Notes under the pieces: generated by a model
The model's database searches: none
The model's input: the letters and a program-made list of their open reading frames with translations, nothing else
Told to the model about the DNA's origin: nothing
Shown here: in pieces, positions 48,551 through 57,903 of the stretch
How positions within the stretch are numbered: the stretch's first letter is position 1
Layout of the letters: each line of letters begins with the position of its first letter
Program-made: the position numbers and the translations under genes
DNA from: JAKFYM01 sp964416595
GTDB lineage: Bacteria > Bdellovibrionota > UBA1018 > CAIPTA01
Direction: 5' to 3'
Assembly: GCA_964416595.1 (NCBI GenBank)
Contig: CAYQES010000019.1
Span: forward strand, 1 to 63,326
DNA length: 63,326 nucleotides

Positions 48551-49689
48551 TGCCTTTATCTACCATTCTTTTGTGCGCCGTTTTGCTTTTGGGCGTTGCG
48601 ATCTTAGGCGCCGTATTTTTGCTCCTGCGCCGCCTGCAACCGAAACAAAATGACGCCCAACTAATCCTGCAGCAACAAATGCAGTCGCAGATGCAACAAG
48701 AGCTACACGCCTTACGAGAAGAACTTTCCCGCTCCCTAAAAGACAGCTCCCACCAAAGCCGGGAACAAATCGGCCTCCTCACCCAGCAGCTCAATGAGCG
48801 CATGAAAGAAACCGCCACCACCCTGCAAACCACCCAGAATAATGTGGGCCAACGCTTGGATAATGCGGCCCAAGTGGTGGGTCAGTTGCAGCGGAAGCTT
48901 GGTCAACTGGAAGAGAGCAGCAAAAAGATTTTTGACCTTGGCCAAGGCCTCCAGGATTTAAAGGATATTCTTAAAAACCCCAAACTCCGGGGCAATATGG
49001 GGGAGTTTTTCCTAGAAGATTTGCTACGCCAGATTTTACCGCCCGAAAACTACCGCATCCAACATTGTTTTAAGAGCGGAGAAATTGTGGACTGTGCGAT
49101 CCAATTGGGCGATAGCCTCGTTTCCGTGGACTCCAAATTCCCTCTGGAAAGTTTTGTGCGCCTCGTGCAATTGCCCGAGGATCAAGTGGAGCTTAAAAAG
49201 AAAGAAAAACGCGCCTTCGTTACCGCTTTAAAAAAACACGCAGATTCCATCGCCAAAAAATACATCTTGCCCGATGAAGGCACCTTCGATTTTGCGTTGA
49301 TGTACATCCCCGCCGAAAACATTTATTACGAAACTATCATTCGCGATGATCTCATGGAAGAAGAAGGCTCCCTATACGCTTACCTCCTTTCCCGGAAAGT
49401 AATCCCCGTTTCCCCGAACTCCCTCTATGCCTACTTGCAAGTGATCGTGACGGGCCTAAAAGGCATGCGGGTGCAGGAACACGCGAAACAAATTTTAGCG
49501 GATTTAAAGCGCATCGAGGGCGACGTAAACAAATTCCGGGATGATTTCACCATACTCGGCAAACACTTGAAAAACGCCGTGGGCTCTTTTGAAGAAGGCC
49601 ACAAACGCTTGGACAAATTCCAAGATAAATTCGGCCGCGTAACAGAAGTAGGCGCCCGAATTTCGCTTCCCGCCGAACCTTCTGCATGA
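48550..49689 (+). CDS. rmuC: DNA recombination protein RmuC
   Basis: 379 residues. An N-terminal transmembrane helix (residues 3-26) is followed by a coiled coil rich in Gln and Glu (about 35-130), then the RmuC domain with R-G-N-M-G-E-F-F-L-E-D-L-L and V-D-S-K-F-P-L-E-S-F. It is thought to limit DNA inversions at short repeats. The start overlaps the panD stop by 1 bp (TAATG). A VanZ-like gene overlaps its 3' end by 4 bp. Confidence 0.92.
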   Translation: MPLSTILLCAVLLLGVAILGAVFLLLRRLQPKQNDAQLILQQQMQSQMQQELHALREELSRSLKDSSHQSREQIGLLTQQLNERMKETATTLQTTQNNVGQRLDNAAQVVGQLQRKLGQLEESSKKIFDLGQGLQDLKDILKNPKLRGNMGEFFLEDLLRQILPPENYRIQHCFKSGEIVDCAIQLGDSLVSVDSKFPLESFVRLVQLPEDQVELKKKEKRAFVTALKKHADSIAKKYILPDEGTFDFALMYIPAENIYYETIIRDDLMEEEGSLYAYLLSRKVIPVSPNSLYAYLQVIVTGLKGMRVQEHAKQILADLKRIEGDVNKFRDDFTILGKHLKNAVGSFEEGHKRLDKFQDKFGRVTEVGARISLPAEPSA

Positions 49690-50048
49690 ACCAGCGCCAT
49701 CCTCTGCATCAGGCTTTCGCCTGGTTTTTTGTTCTGGCGTATATGGGCCTGATTTTTTATTTGAGCCACCAGCCTTCGATTCCCATGCCCATGCGTTTTC
49801 CCCACCAGGATAAAGTGTTTCATTTTGTGGCGTATTTTGGTTTAGGCACGCTTTTCTTTTATTCTCTGCATGGCATGGAAACTCGGCGGCGTTGGTTGTG
49901 GGCTTTTGCTTTGGCAGCGGTGTATGGAATCACGGACGAGATCCACCAAATGTATGTGCCGGGGCGGGATGCTTCCGTTTTGGATTGGCTCGCGGATGCG
50001 ATGGGGGCCGGGGTGGCAACATGGCTTTGGTGCAAAAATAAACCTTAG
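49686..50048 (+). CDS. VanZ-family membrane protein
   Basis: 120 residues with four hydrophobic helices. The VanZ motif appears as F-P-H-Q-D-K-V-F-H-F-V-A-Y-F-G-L-G and I-T-D-E-I-H-Q-M-Y-V-P-G-R. Function of most members is unclear; some confer teicoplanin tolerance. ATG 49686 overlaps the rmuC stop. Confidence 0.85.
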   Translation: MNQRHPLHQAFAWFFVLAYMGLIFYLSHQPSIPMPMRFPHQDKVFHFVAYFGLGTLFFYSLHGMETRRRWLWAFALAAVYGITDEIHQMYVPGRDASVLDWLADAMGAGVATWLWCKNKP

Positions 50049-50210
50049 AAACAAATGGAGTGGAAAAAATGGCACACCAAGACTCTAATTGCCAGTTACA
50101 CTTCTAGTAAAGTTCTTGGGAAAAATTCCACTTTAAATTTCTTTTCATATACTTGCCCGTCCTGTATTAAGAGCTCTCGCATTTGGCCCAGACATTTGGA
50201 GAGAATAAAA

Positions 50211-50807
50211 ATGAAATTAAGTATCATTTCCGCCATTATTCTATGGACCTTCGCAAATCAAAGTCATGCAGGGCACCCCTATGAAGACAAGAAAGTAAAT
50301 TCTATCCGGGAAGAGTTTGCTTCCGGGCGGCCGATTGGACTGCATGATTTACCCTACCAAAAAAACATCTCGTGCAAAATCTATGCGGCGACCAGCGGCA
50401 ATTTTTCTATCTGGCGTCAAAATAACGCTTTGCAATTTTCCGCTCATAATAAAAAAGTGAGTAATCTGGGCAAGCTAAGAATGCCTTCCTTCTGGGCTAT
50501 CGTTGAAAGTTTTCCTGTCCCAGAATTCGTTTTCGAAAATGGAAAAATGGTACATAAATACATAGATAACACTATCGTACCCAACGAAAACAGTCGTTAC
50601 GGTTTCTCCTTGACCGATACTTTTGAATACTTAGCAGAAGCACGGCTTGGCGAGAGTGGGGCAATAATTTTAGAATGGTCGGGCGTTTGGTCATTTAGTG
50701 ATGTGTTAAGAGGCCCCGTAGAAATGGACGACCGCCTTGCCTCTGTGGCTGGAGGCGGCGCACCCGAATCGGGAGCGATCGCTTATGCGGTGTGCCCTCT
50801 GCCGTAA
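50211..50807 (+). CDS. secreted protein of unknown function
   Basis: 198 residues from ATG 50211, after GGAGAGA. Signal peptide M-K-L-S-I-I-S-A-I-I-L-W-T-F-A-N-Q-S-H-A. The mature domain has two cysteines and several Trp/Phe residues (W-R-Q-N-N-A-L-Q-F). An in-frame start at 50055 would lack a signal. No family is recognised. The 209-bp gap downstream shows no clear terminator. Confidence 0.65.
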   Translation: MKLSIISAIILWTFANQSHAGHPYEDKKVNSIREEFASGRPIGLHDLPYQKNISCKIYAATSGNFSIWRQNNALQFSAHNKKVSNLGKLRMPSFWAIVESFPVPEFVFENGKMVHKYIDNTIVPNENSRYGFSLTDTFEYLAEARLGESGAIILEWSGVWSFSDVLRGPVEMDDRLASVAGGGAPESGAIAYAVCPLP

Positions 50808-51016
50808 TAAAAACCTATTTTCTGGGCCAGATTCTCACGCTTTAAAACTAAACTACAAAATGACTAGCGTGTTGTCTTTTAATTAGGCAGTTTCTTTCAA
50901 CCAAACTACCGCACGCCTTGCATTTTTCTCCCGGCGGTTTGTATAGTCATCCTCCAACGCACGCCTTTTGTGTAAAGAAAAGCCTAGTTCACCCGACAAG
51001 GCTCCTGGAGGTTCTT

Positions 51017-51343
51017 GTGAAAAAAACTATCTTCCTATTTGTGCTGTTTTTGCTACCGCTTCCCGTGGACGCAGCGAAGGTGAACCTGAAACCCCAACAG
51101 CAAAAAGTGGAAGATCCCGGAAGCGCTGAAGCCCTCCTCTATAAAAACCCCAAGGATCTTCCCGCACCCGCTAAAGAAAATTCTTCCTCTGGCCTAAGCA
51201 TTGCCTCCACCTGTACCGATAGTTTGGGCATGATCCACAAAAAAGGTGAAACGGGCTACGAAGCCTGCTTACGCAATCTCAATAAAACGCAGCCCGAAAA
51301 TAAAAATCAGCCAAATAGTTTAGGGTTTACGATCGGGAAATAA
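51017..51343 (+). CDS. small secreted protein of unknown function
   Basis: 108 residues from GTG 51017, with GGAGG eight bases upstream. Signal peptide V-K-K-T-I-F-L-F-V-L-F-L-L-P-L-P-V-D-A-A. The mature chain has two cysteines and a central low-complexity region with repeated P and K. No family is recognised. The GTG start is favoured over earlier in-frame codons because only it gives a proper signal peptide and ribosome-binding site. Confidence 0.6.
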   Translation: MKKTIFLFVLFLLPLPVDAAKVNLKPQQQKVEDPGSAEALLYKNPKDLPAPAKENSSSGLSIASTCTDSLGMIHKKGETGYEACLRNLNKTQPENKNQPNSLGFTIGK

Positions 51344-51394
51344 AATCCAAGCAACTGCCAAGAATCACCATTTATTATATTATGCGATCGGCCT

Positions 51395-51450
51395 AGCTGC
51401 GCTGGAAGAAGGAACCACTGAGCACAATCAAGGAGCAGCGCGCCGCAGCT
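51395..51450 (+). repeat. possible structured RNA element
   Basis: AGCTGCG (51395-51401) pairs with CGCAGCT (51444-51450), and inner CGCTG/CAGCG segments could extend the stem. It lies in the 178-bp gap before the propeller gene. It is GC-rich against AT-rich surroundings. Function is unknown. Confidence 0.3.
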
Positions 51451-51521
51451 TTACACTACACCATTCTAACTTGTAAAAATTTCTGCTCAAACTACAAAAA
51501 TAGAGCTAAATCGGAGAAGTA

Positions 51522-52634
51522 TTGTTTAATTGGTTTCACAAAATCAAAAAAAAGATCCAACATCTTTTGTTAATTCCAATGGATCTGCGCGAAACACTAC
51601 GCAAGCTACGACATCTAGAATCAGGCGCTAACACCCAAAAACTGGATTTTTACGTTGATAACAAAACGCCAAAACTAAACTGCTTACATTTTGACCCATC
51701 TCCAGTTCTCTCTCCAGGTAGATATCCCTGGATGCTGCAAGCCGTATTCGATGCACGACCCATTCATTTTCAAGGCCAAGATCTACTCTATTTTTGCGCA
51801 CAACCATTCTATAGAAGCGATTCACAGCTACTTTTGGGTAGGTGTACAAAAGTGAATGGCGCTTGGACTCCCGATGCCAGCCCAGTGCTTTATCGGGATG
51901 AGGAAACATTCGGAATGGGCATTCCTACCCTCCTTGTTTTTAAAGAGAAAATATATGCTGTTTACTTTGATGCCACTTCCACCTATCGCCTTGATCAAGG
52001 ATCTAGCCCCAAACTTATAATTGCCTCATCGAATGATGGAATCACATTTTCTAAAAGATTTTTTAGCACACCATTCGGCGAAACCATTGCTAAATATCGA
52101 TTAACTACCTTTGGACTACCCTGGCTATTACAAGATAATGGCAATGTGTTTCTTTATACGCGAGGGAAAATATCAAACAAGAAAAACTATATTTTTCGAT
52201 CTCGGATTAATTTAGAAGATGGAGAAATTGAGCCGCCCACAGTCACAGAACTTACTGCCACATCTATCAATATTGCAGTACATAAAAAGGATGATTTATA
52301 TGTACTGTTTTATCGGCAGTCGATGGCAGGTGGAATCTATGCCGTGCCTTCTGCTGATGGAATATCTTGGGAAACCGACAAAGAAGTAATGCTGACGGAC
52401 TCCGAGGCGAATCTTTGGGGATGGGACATACATAAAATATGCCCTGTACCCTTCGAATCCCCCAATTCCTCTTTAGAGGTGTATTATTTGGGCAGCTGCG
52501 ATCATCTTAAACAAGTTGGTCGAGCAAAAGTTAATTGGGAACCTTTAAAGCAGTGGTTTCTAAGCTCTTCAATGAAAAGCAGCCCAACCTTATCCTCTTC
52601 TGGTGCTTTACTTAATGCCATTGCAATTTCATAA
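51522..52634 (+). CDS. predicted five-bladed beta-propeller protein
   Basis: 370 residues from TTG 51522, with GGAGAAG upstream. No signal peptide. After a basic, helical N-terminus (about 1-45), the chain has regularly spaced strands and repeated motifs such as D-L-L-Y-F-C-A-Q-P, K-I-Y-A-V-Y-F-D-A-T and D-L-Y-V-L-F-Y-R-Q-S, as in GH43/GH32-like propellers. No catalytic acid set is clear. Base composition is lower in GC than flanking genes, suggesting transfer. It ends 48 bp before the CpaF gene (convergent). Confidence 0.55.
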   Translation: MFNWFHKIKKKIQHLLLIPMDLRETLRKLRHLESGANTQKLDFYVDNKTPKLNCLHFDPSPVLSPGRYPWMLQAVFDARPIHFQGQDLLYFCAQPFYRSDSQLLLGRCTKVNGAWTPDASPVLYRDEETFGMGIPTLLVFKEKIYAVYFDATSTYRLDQGSSPKLIIASSNDGITFSKRFFSTPFGETIAKYRLTTFGLPWLLQDNGNVFLYTRGKISNKKNYIFRSRINLEDGEIEPPTVTELTATSINIAVHKKDDLYVLFYRQSMAGGIYAVPSADGISWETDKEVMLTDSEANLWGWDIHKICPVPFESPNSSLEVYYLGSCDHLKQVGRAKVNWEPLKQWFLSSSMKSSPTLSSSGALLNAIAIS

Positions 52635-52681
52635 AGAAGCACACGCCACCATCTAAAGAACTCCATGCTAACAGGAATTAT

Positions 52682-54004
52682 TTACGCCGCCGGCTTCTTC
52701 TGCCCGGCTGCAGGCGCACCAGGCACCGCACCCTTTGCCGCCGCCTGTTTCTGCCGCTGCTGCTGCAACAGCAATTGATGGTACTGCTGCACGCTCATGC
52801 CGGCCTTTGCAGCGCCGGCCTGCAAGGCCGCAAGTTGCGCTTGGCTAAGATGTGCTAGGCCCGAAGGTGCCGCAGCAGCTACAGGAGCCACCGCCTTCGA
52901 CGCCCCACCACCGCCCACCCCAAATTTTTCCTTCGGAAAATTGTGACCATTCACCGCGAACTCTTCGAAAAAAGTAGGAACCACACCGCACGGGCGCATC
53001 TCACCTAAAATTTTATCGTCGGCGGTTTTGCCCGTCTGCACGAATTTGAAAATATCTTGAACTTGATACCGACCGTGTTCATCCACGCCCAGCACTTCAG
53101 AAATATGAGAAATTTTCCGGGCGCCATCGTGCAAGCGTTTAGCCTGCACCACTAAATGCACAGCGCCCGCAATTTGCCGTCGTAGAGCTGCCAAGGGAAT
53201 CGTGGCGTCTCCCATCATGGCCAAAGTTTCGAGCCGCACCAATGCATCCATCGGAGTGTTGGCGTGGGTCGTGCCCATACTGCCGCCGTGGCCTGTATTC
53301 ATCACCGTGATCAAATCCAACGCCTCAGGGCCCCGCACCTCACCCACGATGATGCGATCGGGTCGCAATCGCATCGCCGAGCGCACAAGATCCCGGATGC
53401 TCAAGCCCCCCTTGCCTTCATGGTTTGCCGCTTTTGTTTCAAAACACACCACATGGGGCGCACGAATTTGTAACTCGGACGCATCCTCCACCACCATCAA
53501 GCGTTCGTGGTGCGGAAGCAATCCGCCCAGTAAATTTAGGAAAGTAGTTTTACCGGAACCAGTTCCACCGGACACAATCAAATTTTTTCCGAGGGCCACA
53601 CAGAGCGTGAGAAATTCTGCGCCGTCAGCAGAGATCGAGCCATACTGGATCAACTTCTCAAAAGTTAGATCCGCGGCTTTGGCAAATTTCCGGATCGCAA
53701 CCGTCGTGCCTTTCCGGGCCGAGGGTGGTAGTACGGCGTGGATACGGGAGCCGTCCGGGAGACGGGCATCGAGCGTCGGATTTTCGCTGTCGATCGTGCG
53801 TTTCACAAATTGCGCAATATTGCGAACCGCTGCCTGGAGGGCGGTTTCATCGAGGAATTTTGCGTCCGCGGGCTCAAGCTTTCCCTTACGTTCCACCCAG
53901 ATCTCATGGGGGCCATTGATTAAAACCTCGGAGACAGATTCATCCTCCAAGAGGGATTTAATCGGCGCCAGAAAGACGGCTATGCTTTGGTCAAAAACAC
54001 CCAA
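52682..54004 (-). CDS. CpaF-family secretion ATPase with Ala/Gln-rich tail
   Basis: 440 residues of the CpaF/TadA type II/IV secretion ATPase family. Walker A is G-G-T-G-S-G-K-T-T at 146-154; the Asp-box and Walker B lie around V-V-E-D-A-S-E and R-I-I-V-G-E-V-R-G. The last 70 residues are Ala/Gln/Pro-rich and not part of the family. No cpaB-E, tadB/C or pilin gene is nearby, so it is an orphan here. It may power a remote Tad-like pilus. Confidence 0.87.
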   Translation of the reverse strand: MGVFDQSIAVFLAPIKSLLEDESVSEVLINGPHEIWVERKGKLEPADAKFLDETALQAAVRNIAQFVKRTIDSENPTLDARLPDGSRIHAVLPPSARKGTTVAIRKFAKAADLTFEKLIQYGSISADGAEFLTLCVALGKNLIVSGGTGSGKTTFLNLLGGLLPHHERLMVVEDASELQIRAPHVVCFETKAANHEGKGGLSIRDLVRSAMRLRPDRIIVGEVRGPEALDLITVMNTGHGGSMGTTHANTPMDALVRLETLAMMGDATIPLAALRRQIAGAVHLVVQAKRLHDGARKISHISEVLGVDEHGRYQVQDIFKFVQTGKTADDKILGEMRPCGVVPTFFEEFAVNGHNFPKEKFGVGGGGASKAVAPVAAAAPSGLAHLSQAQLAALQAGAAKAGMSVQQYHQLLLQQQRQKQAAAKGAVPGAPAAGQKKPAA

Positions 54005-54160
54005 GGAATACCTCGATAAAGTTCTAGCAACCTATCGGCAGATTCCCGTGTGGAATAAAGGGGTTTAGGTGGGGAAACTAAAAGTCCGGCGCCGGACAAG
54101 CGGCGCATTAAACGGGGCCTTCCTTCCACAGCCATAAGAAGAAATGAAATCGTCGACCAT

Positions 54161-54607
54161 TTAATCCCGCACCACCACCGTGCCTTGGATTTCCTGCACG
54201 GGGCAATAGAACTTATACTGACCACTCCTGGTGGGCAAGAAGCGCACTTCTTCCACTTGCTGGGCGCCTACGCCCTTACGCAGGGAAAAATCGTCCATCA
54301 CGAAGCAGAGGGCCTTAGCGGAGGCGCTGGTGAGGAAAAGACGCACGGGAATATTTCGGCGCACGATCAAACGGGAAGGAAGATAGCCCGTGTCAGTAAC
54401 GATCAAGGAAAGTTCCTGCACACCGTTTTTGAAAACTTCTTCGGGCTTCACGCTACTATCCCGCACGCTGCGCACATCATCTTGGGAATCCAAGGCTTGT
54501 TTCTTTTTTGGCACGTCGGAATAGCCGCTATTGGAGGGCGAAGCGCCGGTTAAAACAAAAAATGCCACCAACCCTAGTGCGATTTTTGTGAATTTTATAA
54601 ATTGCAT
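54161..54607 (-). CDS. cupredoxin-like secreted protein
   Basis: 148 residues with signal peptide (cleavage near L-T-G-A). A C-terminal cupredoxin-like domain (about 55-148) ends with G-Q-Y-K-F-Y-C-P-V-Q-E-I-Q-G-T-V-V-V. The Cys is kept, but the His that normally follows (CPxH) is Gln here, so blue-copper binding is doubtful. The N-terminal part is charged and disordered-looking. It may be a redox, copper or structural protein. Upstream lies a 122-bp gap with the next gene. Confidence 0.65.
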   Translation of the reverse strand: MQFIKFTKIALGLVAFFVLTGASPSNSGYSDVPKKKQALDSQDDVRSVRDSSVKPEEVFKNGVQELSLIVTDTGYLPSRLIVRRNIPVRLFLTSASAKALCFVMDDFSLRKGVGAQQVEEVRFLPTRSGQYKFYCPVQEIQGTVVVRD

Positions 54608-54729
54608 AAAAGTCTCCTAAATAGACTTTCGGCAAAAAGCTGAGTGAACTCAAGGAACATGGTTCAAAAATTGAACAACCTACCTGCTAGCGACTACGGA
54701 AAATAAAATTTATTTTCTGACTAGATCAC

Positions 54730-55698
54730 TCACTGCGTGAGCGGCTGCCCCATGGGATTGCCAAACTCATCACAGTTGGGTGCCATCTGGGCCTCTACCT
54801 GCACCCACTGGCCCTCCCTATCTTCTGGAGTTTTCAACTGGCATTGAAACACAAACACATCCATAGCTCCCGGACAATTATTGATCGCAGGAACCCGCGT
54901 AAAGGCTCGATTGGGGCCAATATACTCTAAAACATAAAATTGCCCTTGGATCTCCAGCTGATCAGAGCACGTAACCTCTGGAACCTGGGCGCCATCCACT
55001 TCCCAAGGATTTTTTTCTGCGGGCAAAATGGGCGGAACAGTAGCCGGCGTTGGGCTAGAAGAGCCAGAAGCGATTTGTCGCTGGGCCGCCTGATCCGGGC
55101 TCAAGCACTCAAGGCCTGTCCAAACATTTCCAGCCCGCTCACAGCTTACACTTTGCGTAACCTTGATAGTTGGTGTAAATAATTTTTCCTTATACCACTC
55201 GTCACCCGCACTCACACCATCGCTTAAACTCACCCTTACTTTCATGCGTCCGCTACGGGTGTTTTCACAGGGGCCATTGGGGCTACATACGGGTTCCCAG
55301 GCTGCTTCCACTCGCAAGGGGCACTCCACTGAAGGAAAATTTTTGCAACCAGCGCCATCAGGAGTTACACCCCAGGCCTTCATGAGCTGGCTCAACGCTT
55401 CGGCGGAAGAACCAGTGCCTTCATACAAAACAAAGAGCCCGCCACTATTGCGGCAATCCGCAATGGAAGAATATAAACAAGCAAAGGCATTGGGATTCCG
55501 CTCTAAGCTCGTGTTCACCGCCGCAGGATTTTCCATGGCCTGCTCTACCCGGGTTTTTAGTTCTTGGAAACCAGAGCGTGAATCCACCACTGCCGAATTT
55601 TCAGAACCACGAGAAAAGAAAAAGAATAGCCCGGCCACCACGGCCAAACCTAAGAGCAAACTCACGCTTAAAAAAATACTGCCCGCCTGATTCCTCAT
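54730..55698 (-). CDS. single-pass membrane protein, cysteine-rich periplasmic domain
   Basis: 322 residues. The N-terminus M-R-N-Q-A-G-S-I-F-L-S-V-S-L-L-L-G-L-A-V-V-A-G is like a Tad/pseudopilin helix but has no standard leader-peptidase site. The periplasmic part has over ten cysteines, in regions such as A-C-L-Y-S-S-I-A-D-C-R, and proline-rich linkers. No family is recognised. It lies 122 bp upstream of the cupredoxin-like gene and not far from the CpaF gene, which would fit a Tad-type accessory role. This is only inference. Confidence 0.6.
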   Translation of the reverse strand: MRNQAGSIFLSVSLLLGLAVVAGLFFFFSRGSENSAVVDSRSGFQELKTRVEQAMENPAAVNTSLERNPNAFACLYSSIADCRNSGGLFVLYEGTGSSAEALSQLMKAWGVTPDGAGCKNFPSVECPLRVEAAWEPVCSPNGPCENTRSGRMKVRVSLSDGVSAGDEWYKEKLFTPTIKVTQSVSCERAGNVWTGLECLSPDQAAQRQIASGSSSPTPATVPPILPAEKNPWEVDGAQVPEVTCSDQLEIQGQFYVLEYIGPNRAFTRVPAINNCPGAMDVFVFQCQLKTPEDREGQWVQVEAQMAPNCDEFGNPMGQPLTQ

Positions 55699-55760
55699 GC
55701 CTACCGTATCGGCCGGGAGAGAGGGGAAAATGAGAATGGAATAGATGCTTGATCAGCGCC

Positions 55761-56300
55761 CTAGGGCATTAATCGGTAAGGCCGCTTATCTAAAGTAAGA
55801 GGGCGCCGGTCGGGTGTAGTAGCATCCCGTGCGGGAGACAAAGCTCCCACATAAACTTCCTTAGAAGCATCCAGAAAAATGCCGTAGCGCTTTTCTCCAA
55901 CATAAGGCACACGGAACAAGGATCCGTTACCGAAGAAATCACAAAGGCGGGCTGTGATTTCAAGCTCCGCACCTGCTTGCCATTGGTTCAGGCCACAAAC
56001 CCGTTGCTGTTTATATAATTCAGCTACCTCAGCTAACACCGGAGTGAGCGTGACCTTGGAAAACTGGAAGTCCATGGCATCCACAAGATCATTATGCGAC
56101 GGCAAAGGTTCGACTTGGTAAGTACCGTAAGAGCGAATGATGATGCTAGGATTAGTGCAAAATTTATCAATAAATCTTGTTTCTACAAACACCACCTTGT
56201 TTCCAGAAAATAACAAAGCGCGCTGGTGGCCTTGTTGGCAATCTTGTTGATACGCGCCTCCCAAAGCCCACGCAAAAAGAGGAAAAAATAAAAAAATCAT
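55761..56300 (-). CDS. secreted protein of unknown function
   Basis: 179 residues from ATG 56300, overlapping the stop of the decarboxylase gene (ATGA). Signal peptide M-I-F-L-F-F-P-L-F-A-W-A-L-G. The mature domain has four cysteines. No family is recognised. It is the last gene of the hydratase-decarboxylase operon, so its expression may follow the meta-cleavage pathway. Confidence 0.6.
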   Translation of the reverse strand: MIFLFFPLFAWALGGAYQQDCQQGHQRALLFSGNKVVFVETRFIDKFCTNPSIIIRSYGTYQVEPLPSHNDLVDAMDFQFSKVTLTPVLAEVAELYKQQRVCGLNQWQAGAELEITARLCDFFGNGSLFRVPYVGEKRYGIFLDASKEVYVGALSPARDATTPDRRPLTLDKRPYRLMP

Positions 56301-57073
56301 TGGCTCACCCGAAATTCTACAGTACCTAAACAATCGAATGCGGCCTGCACGTGATCGCCCTGAGCTAAGGCCACGGCCGCCGTTGCACCACCCGCTAAAA
56401 CAATCGAACCCGCTGGTAGAATCTCGCCTTTTTCATGCAATATTTTTACAAGATCCGCGAGCGATCGGGCGGGATGGCCGAGGATGGCCGCGGAAGAGCC
56501 AAATTGCACAGGACGGCCATTGATCTCCAGCACGATGCCAAGATTATCTAAGTTCGGCAAATCTGCGGGCTTTAGTAATTTTTGCCCAAGCACAAAACCT
56601 GAAGAAGAGCAGTTATCGGCCACCACATCGGGCAATTGAAAGTCAAAATTTTCATATCGGGAATCGATGATTTCGAGAGCCGCCACAACACCCTTCACTG
56701 CGGAAAGCGCCTCCACGGGGCTGGGAGTTCCCGATAGATCCCGAGCCGTAATAAAAGCAATTTCCGGTTCCACTTTTGGGTGAATGCGTTCATTCCAAGC
56801 CAACACACCCCCATCACTTACTTGCATTTTATTGGTGAGAAAGCCGTGAATGGGATCCTTGATGCCCATTTGCTCCATTTTTGCCCGGGAAGTCATGCCC
56901 ATTTTGCGGCCCACGAGCTGAAGTCCGTCTTTTTCATGCAAACGCCGCAGCTCATCCTGCACTTCATAGCCTTCTGCTAAAGAAAACTTAGGGTTCTTTG
57001 CGGTAAAACGCTGCAGCGAGGTTCGATTTCTATCGGCAGAAAAAAGCATAGAAGCGATGGATTGAATGTTCAT
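56297..57073 (-). CDS. 4-oxalocrotonate decarboxylase
   Basis: 258 residues from ATG 57073, four bases past the hydratase stop. Fumarylacetoacetase-like fold enzymes of this branch decarboxylate 2-oxohex-3-enedioate (4-oxalocrotonate) to 2-oxopent-4-enoate. The metal site is K-V-E-P-E-I-A-F, with G-R-K-M-G-M-T and A-G-G-A-T-A-A-V-A-L; this last motif favours decarboxylase over hydratase. It is adjacent to its partner enzyme, with which it normally forms a complex. Confidence 0.87.
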   Translation of the reverse strand: MNIQSIASMLFSADRNRTSLQRFTAKNPKFSLAEGYEVQDELRRLHEKDGLQLVGRKMGMTSRAKMEQMGIKDPIHGFLTNKMQVSDGGVLAWNERIHPKVEPEIAFITARDLSGTPSPVEALSAVKGVVAALEIIDSRYENFDFQLPDVVADNCSSSGFVLGQKLLKPADLPNLDNLGIVLEINGRPVQFGSSAAILGHPARSLADLVKILHEKGEILPAGSIVLAGGATAAVALAQGDHVQAAFDCLGTVEFRVSQ

Positions 57074-57074
57074 T

Positions 57075-57869
57075 TTATTCTCCAAAAAAGCAATGCACGG
57101 CACCGAGACCCGCAATCGCTACTTCCACATGATCGCCCGCATTCACGGGAACCACTGGTCCAAAAGCTCCCGAAAGAATCACTTCTCCCGCCTTTAAGTT
57201 CACACCGAATTTTCCCAAAGTATTCGCCAGCCACGCCACCGCCAAGGTGGGGTGATCTAAACAGGCAGCACCGCAGCCCGTGGAAAGCACTTCTCCGTTG
57301 ATCCTTAAGGCCATACCCGACAAACGTAAATCCACTTTCCCTAGAGCGCGCGGCTCCGTGCCTAACACAAAGAGCGCCGAGGAAGCATTATCGGCCACGG
57401 TATCTTGGATTTTAATTTTCCAATCTTTCACCCGGGAATCAATGATCTCAATGCTGGGTAAAATATAATCTGTTGCCGCCACCACATCAGCTACTGTGAG
57501 GCCGGGCCCCTTAAGATCTTTTTTCAACACAAAGGCCACTTCCCCCTCTACGCGCGGTTGCAACAAGGAAGAGCGGGAAACCGTATCGCCCAGAGCCACG
57601 TTCATATTGGAGGTGAGATAGCCAAAATCCGGCTCTGACACACCCAATTGTTTTTGCACGGCCCGGGAGGTGAGGCCGATTTTCTTACCTACAACGCGGG
57701 CCTTTCCTTGCCCGAGAACGTTCTGGAGGGTAATCTCGGAAATCGCATAGGCGTCCTGAAGAGTAAGAGAAGGGTATTGTTCCGTAAGGGGCAAACAAGG
57801 TTTGCGACTCTTCTTGGCCTCCATGAGATTGTCAGCCAAGAGTGCTAATTCCGATCGTGTCACATGCAT
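57075..57869 (-). CDS. 2-oxopent-4-enoate hydratase
   Basis: 264 residues. MhpD/XylJ-like enzyme that hydrates 2-oxopent-4-enoate to 4-hydroxy-2-oxovalerate. Motifs: G-K-K-I-G-L-T-S, R-V-E-G-E-V-A-F and, near the end, L-S-G-A-F-G-P-V-V-P-V, typical of hydratases. It starts 34 bp from the divergent kynA gene and is the first gene of the minus-strand set. Confidence 0.88.
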   Translation of the reverse strand: MHVTRSELALLADNLMEAKKSRKPCLPLTEQYPSLTLQDAYAISEITLQNVLGQGKARVVGKKIGLTSRAVQKQLGVSEPDFGYLTSNMNVALGDTVSRSSLLQPRVEGEVAFVLKKDLKGPGLTVADVVAATDYILPSIEIIDSRVKDWKIKIQDTVADNASSALFVLGTEPRALGKVDLRLSGMALRINGEVLSTGCGAACLDHPTLAVAWLANTLGKFGVNLKAGEVILSGAFGPVVPVNAGDHVEVAIAGLGAVHCFFGE

Positions 57870-57903
57870 GGCGGCACTTTAGCAAAGCGAGGAAGAATTT
57901 TCG

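Noticed and set aside
53202..54068. Long open frame (288 codons) antisense to the CpaF gene
   Set aside because: Composition is skewed and no domain is visible; the minus frame encodes a full ATPase with Walker motifs.
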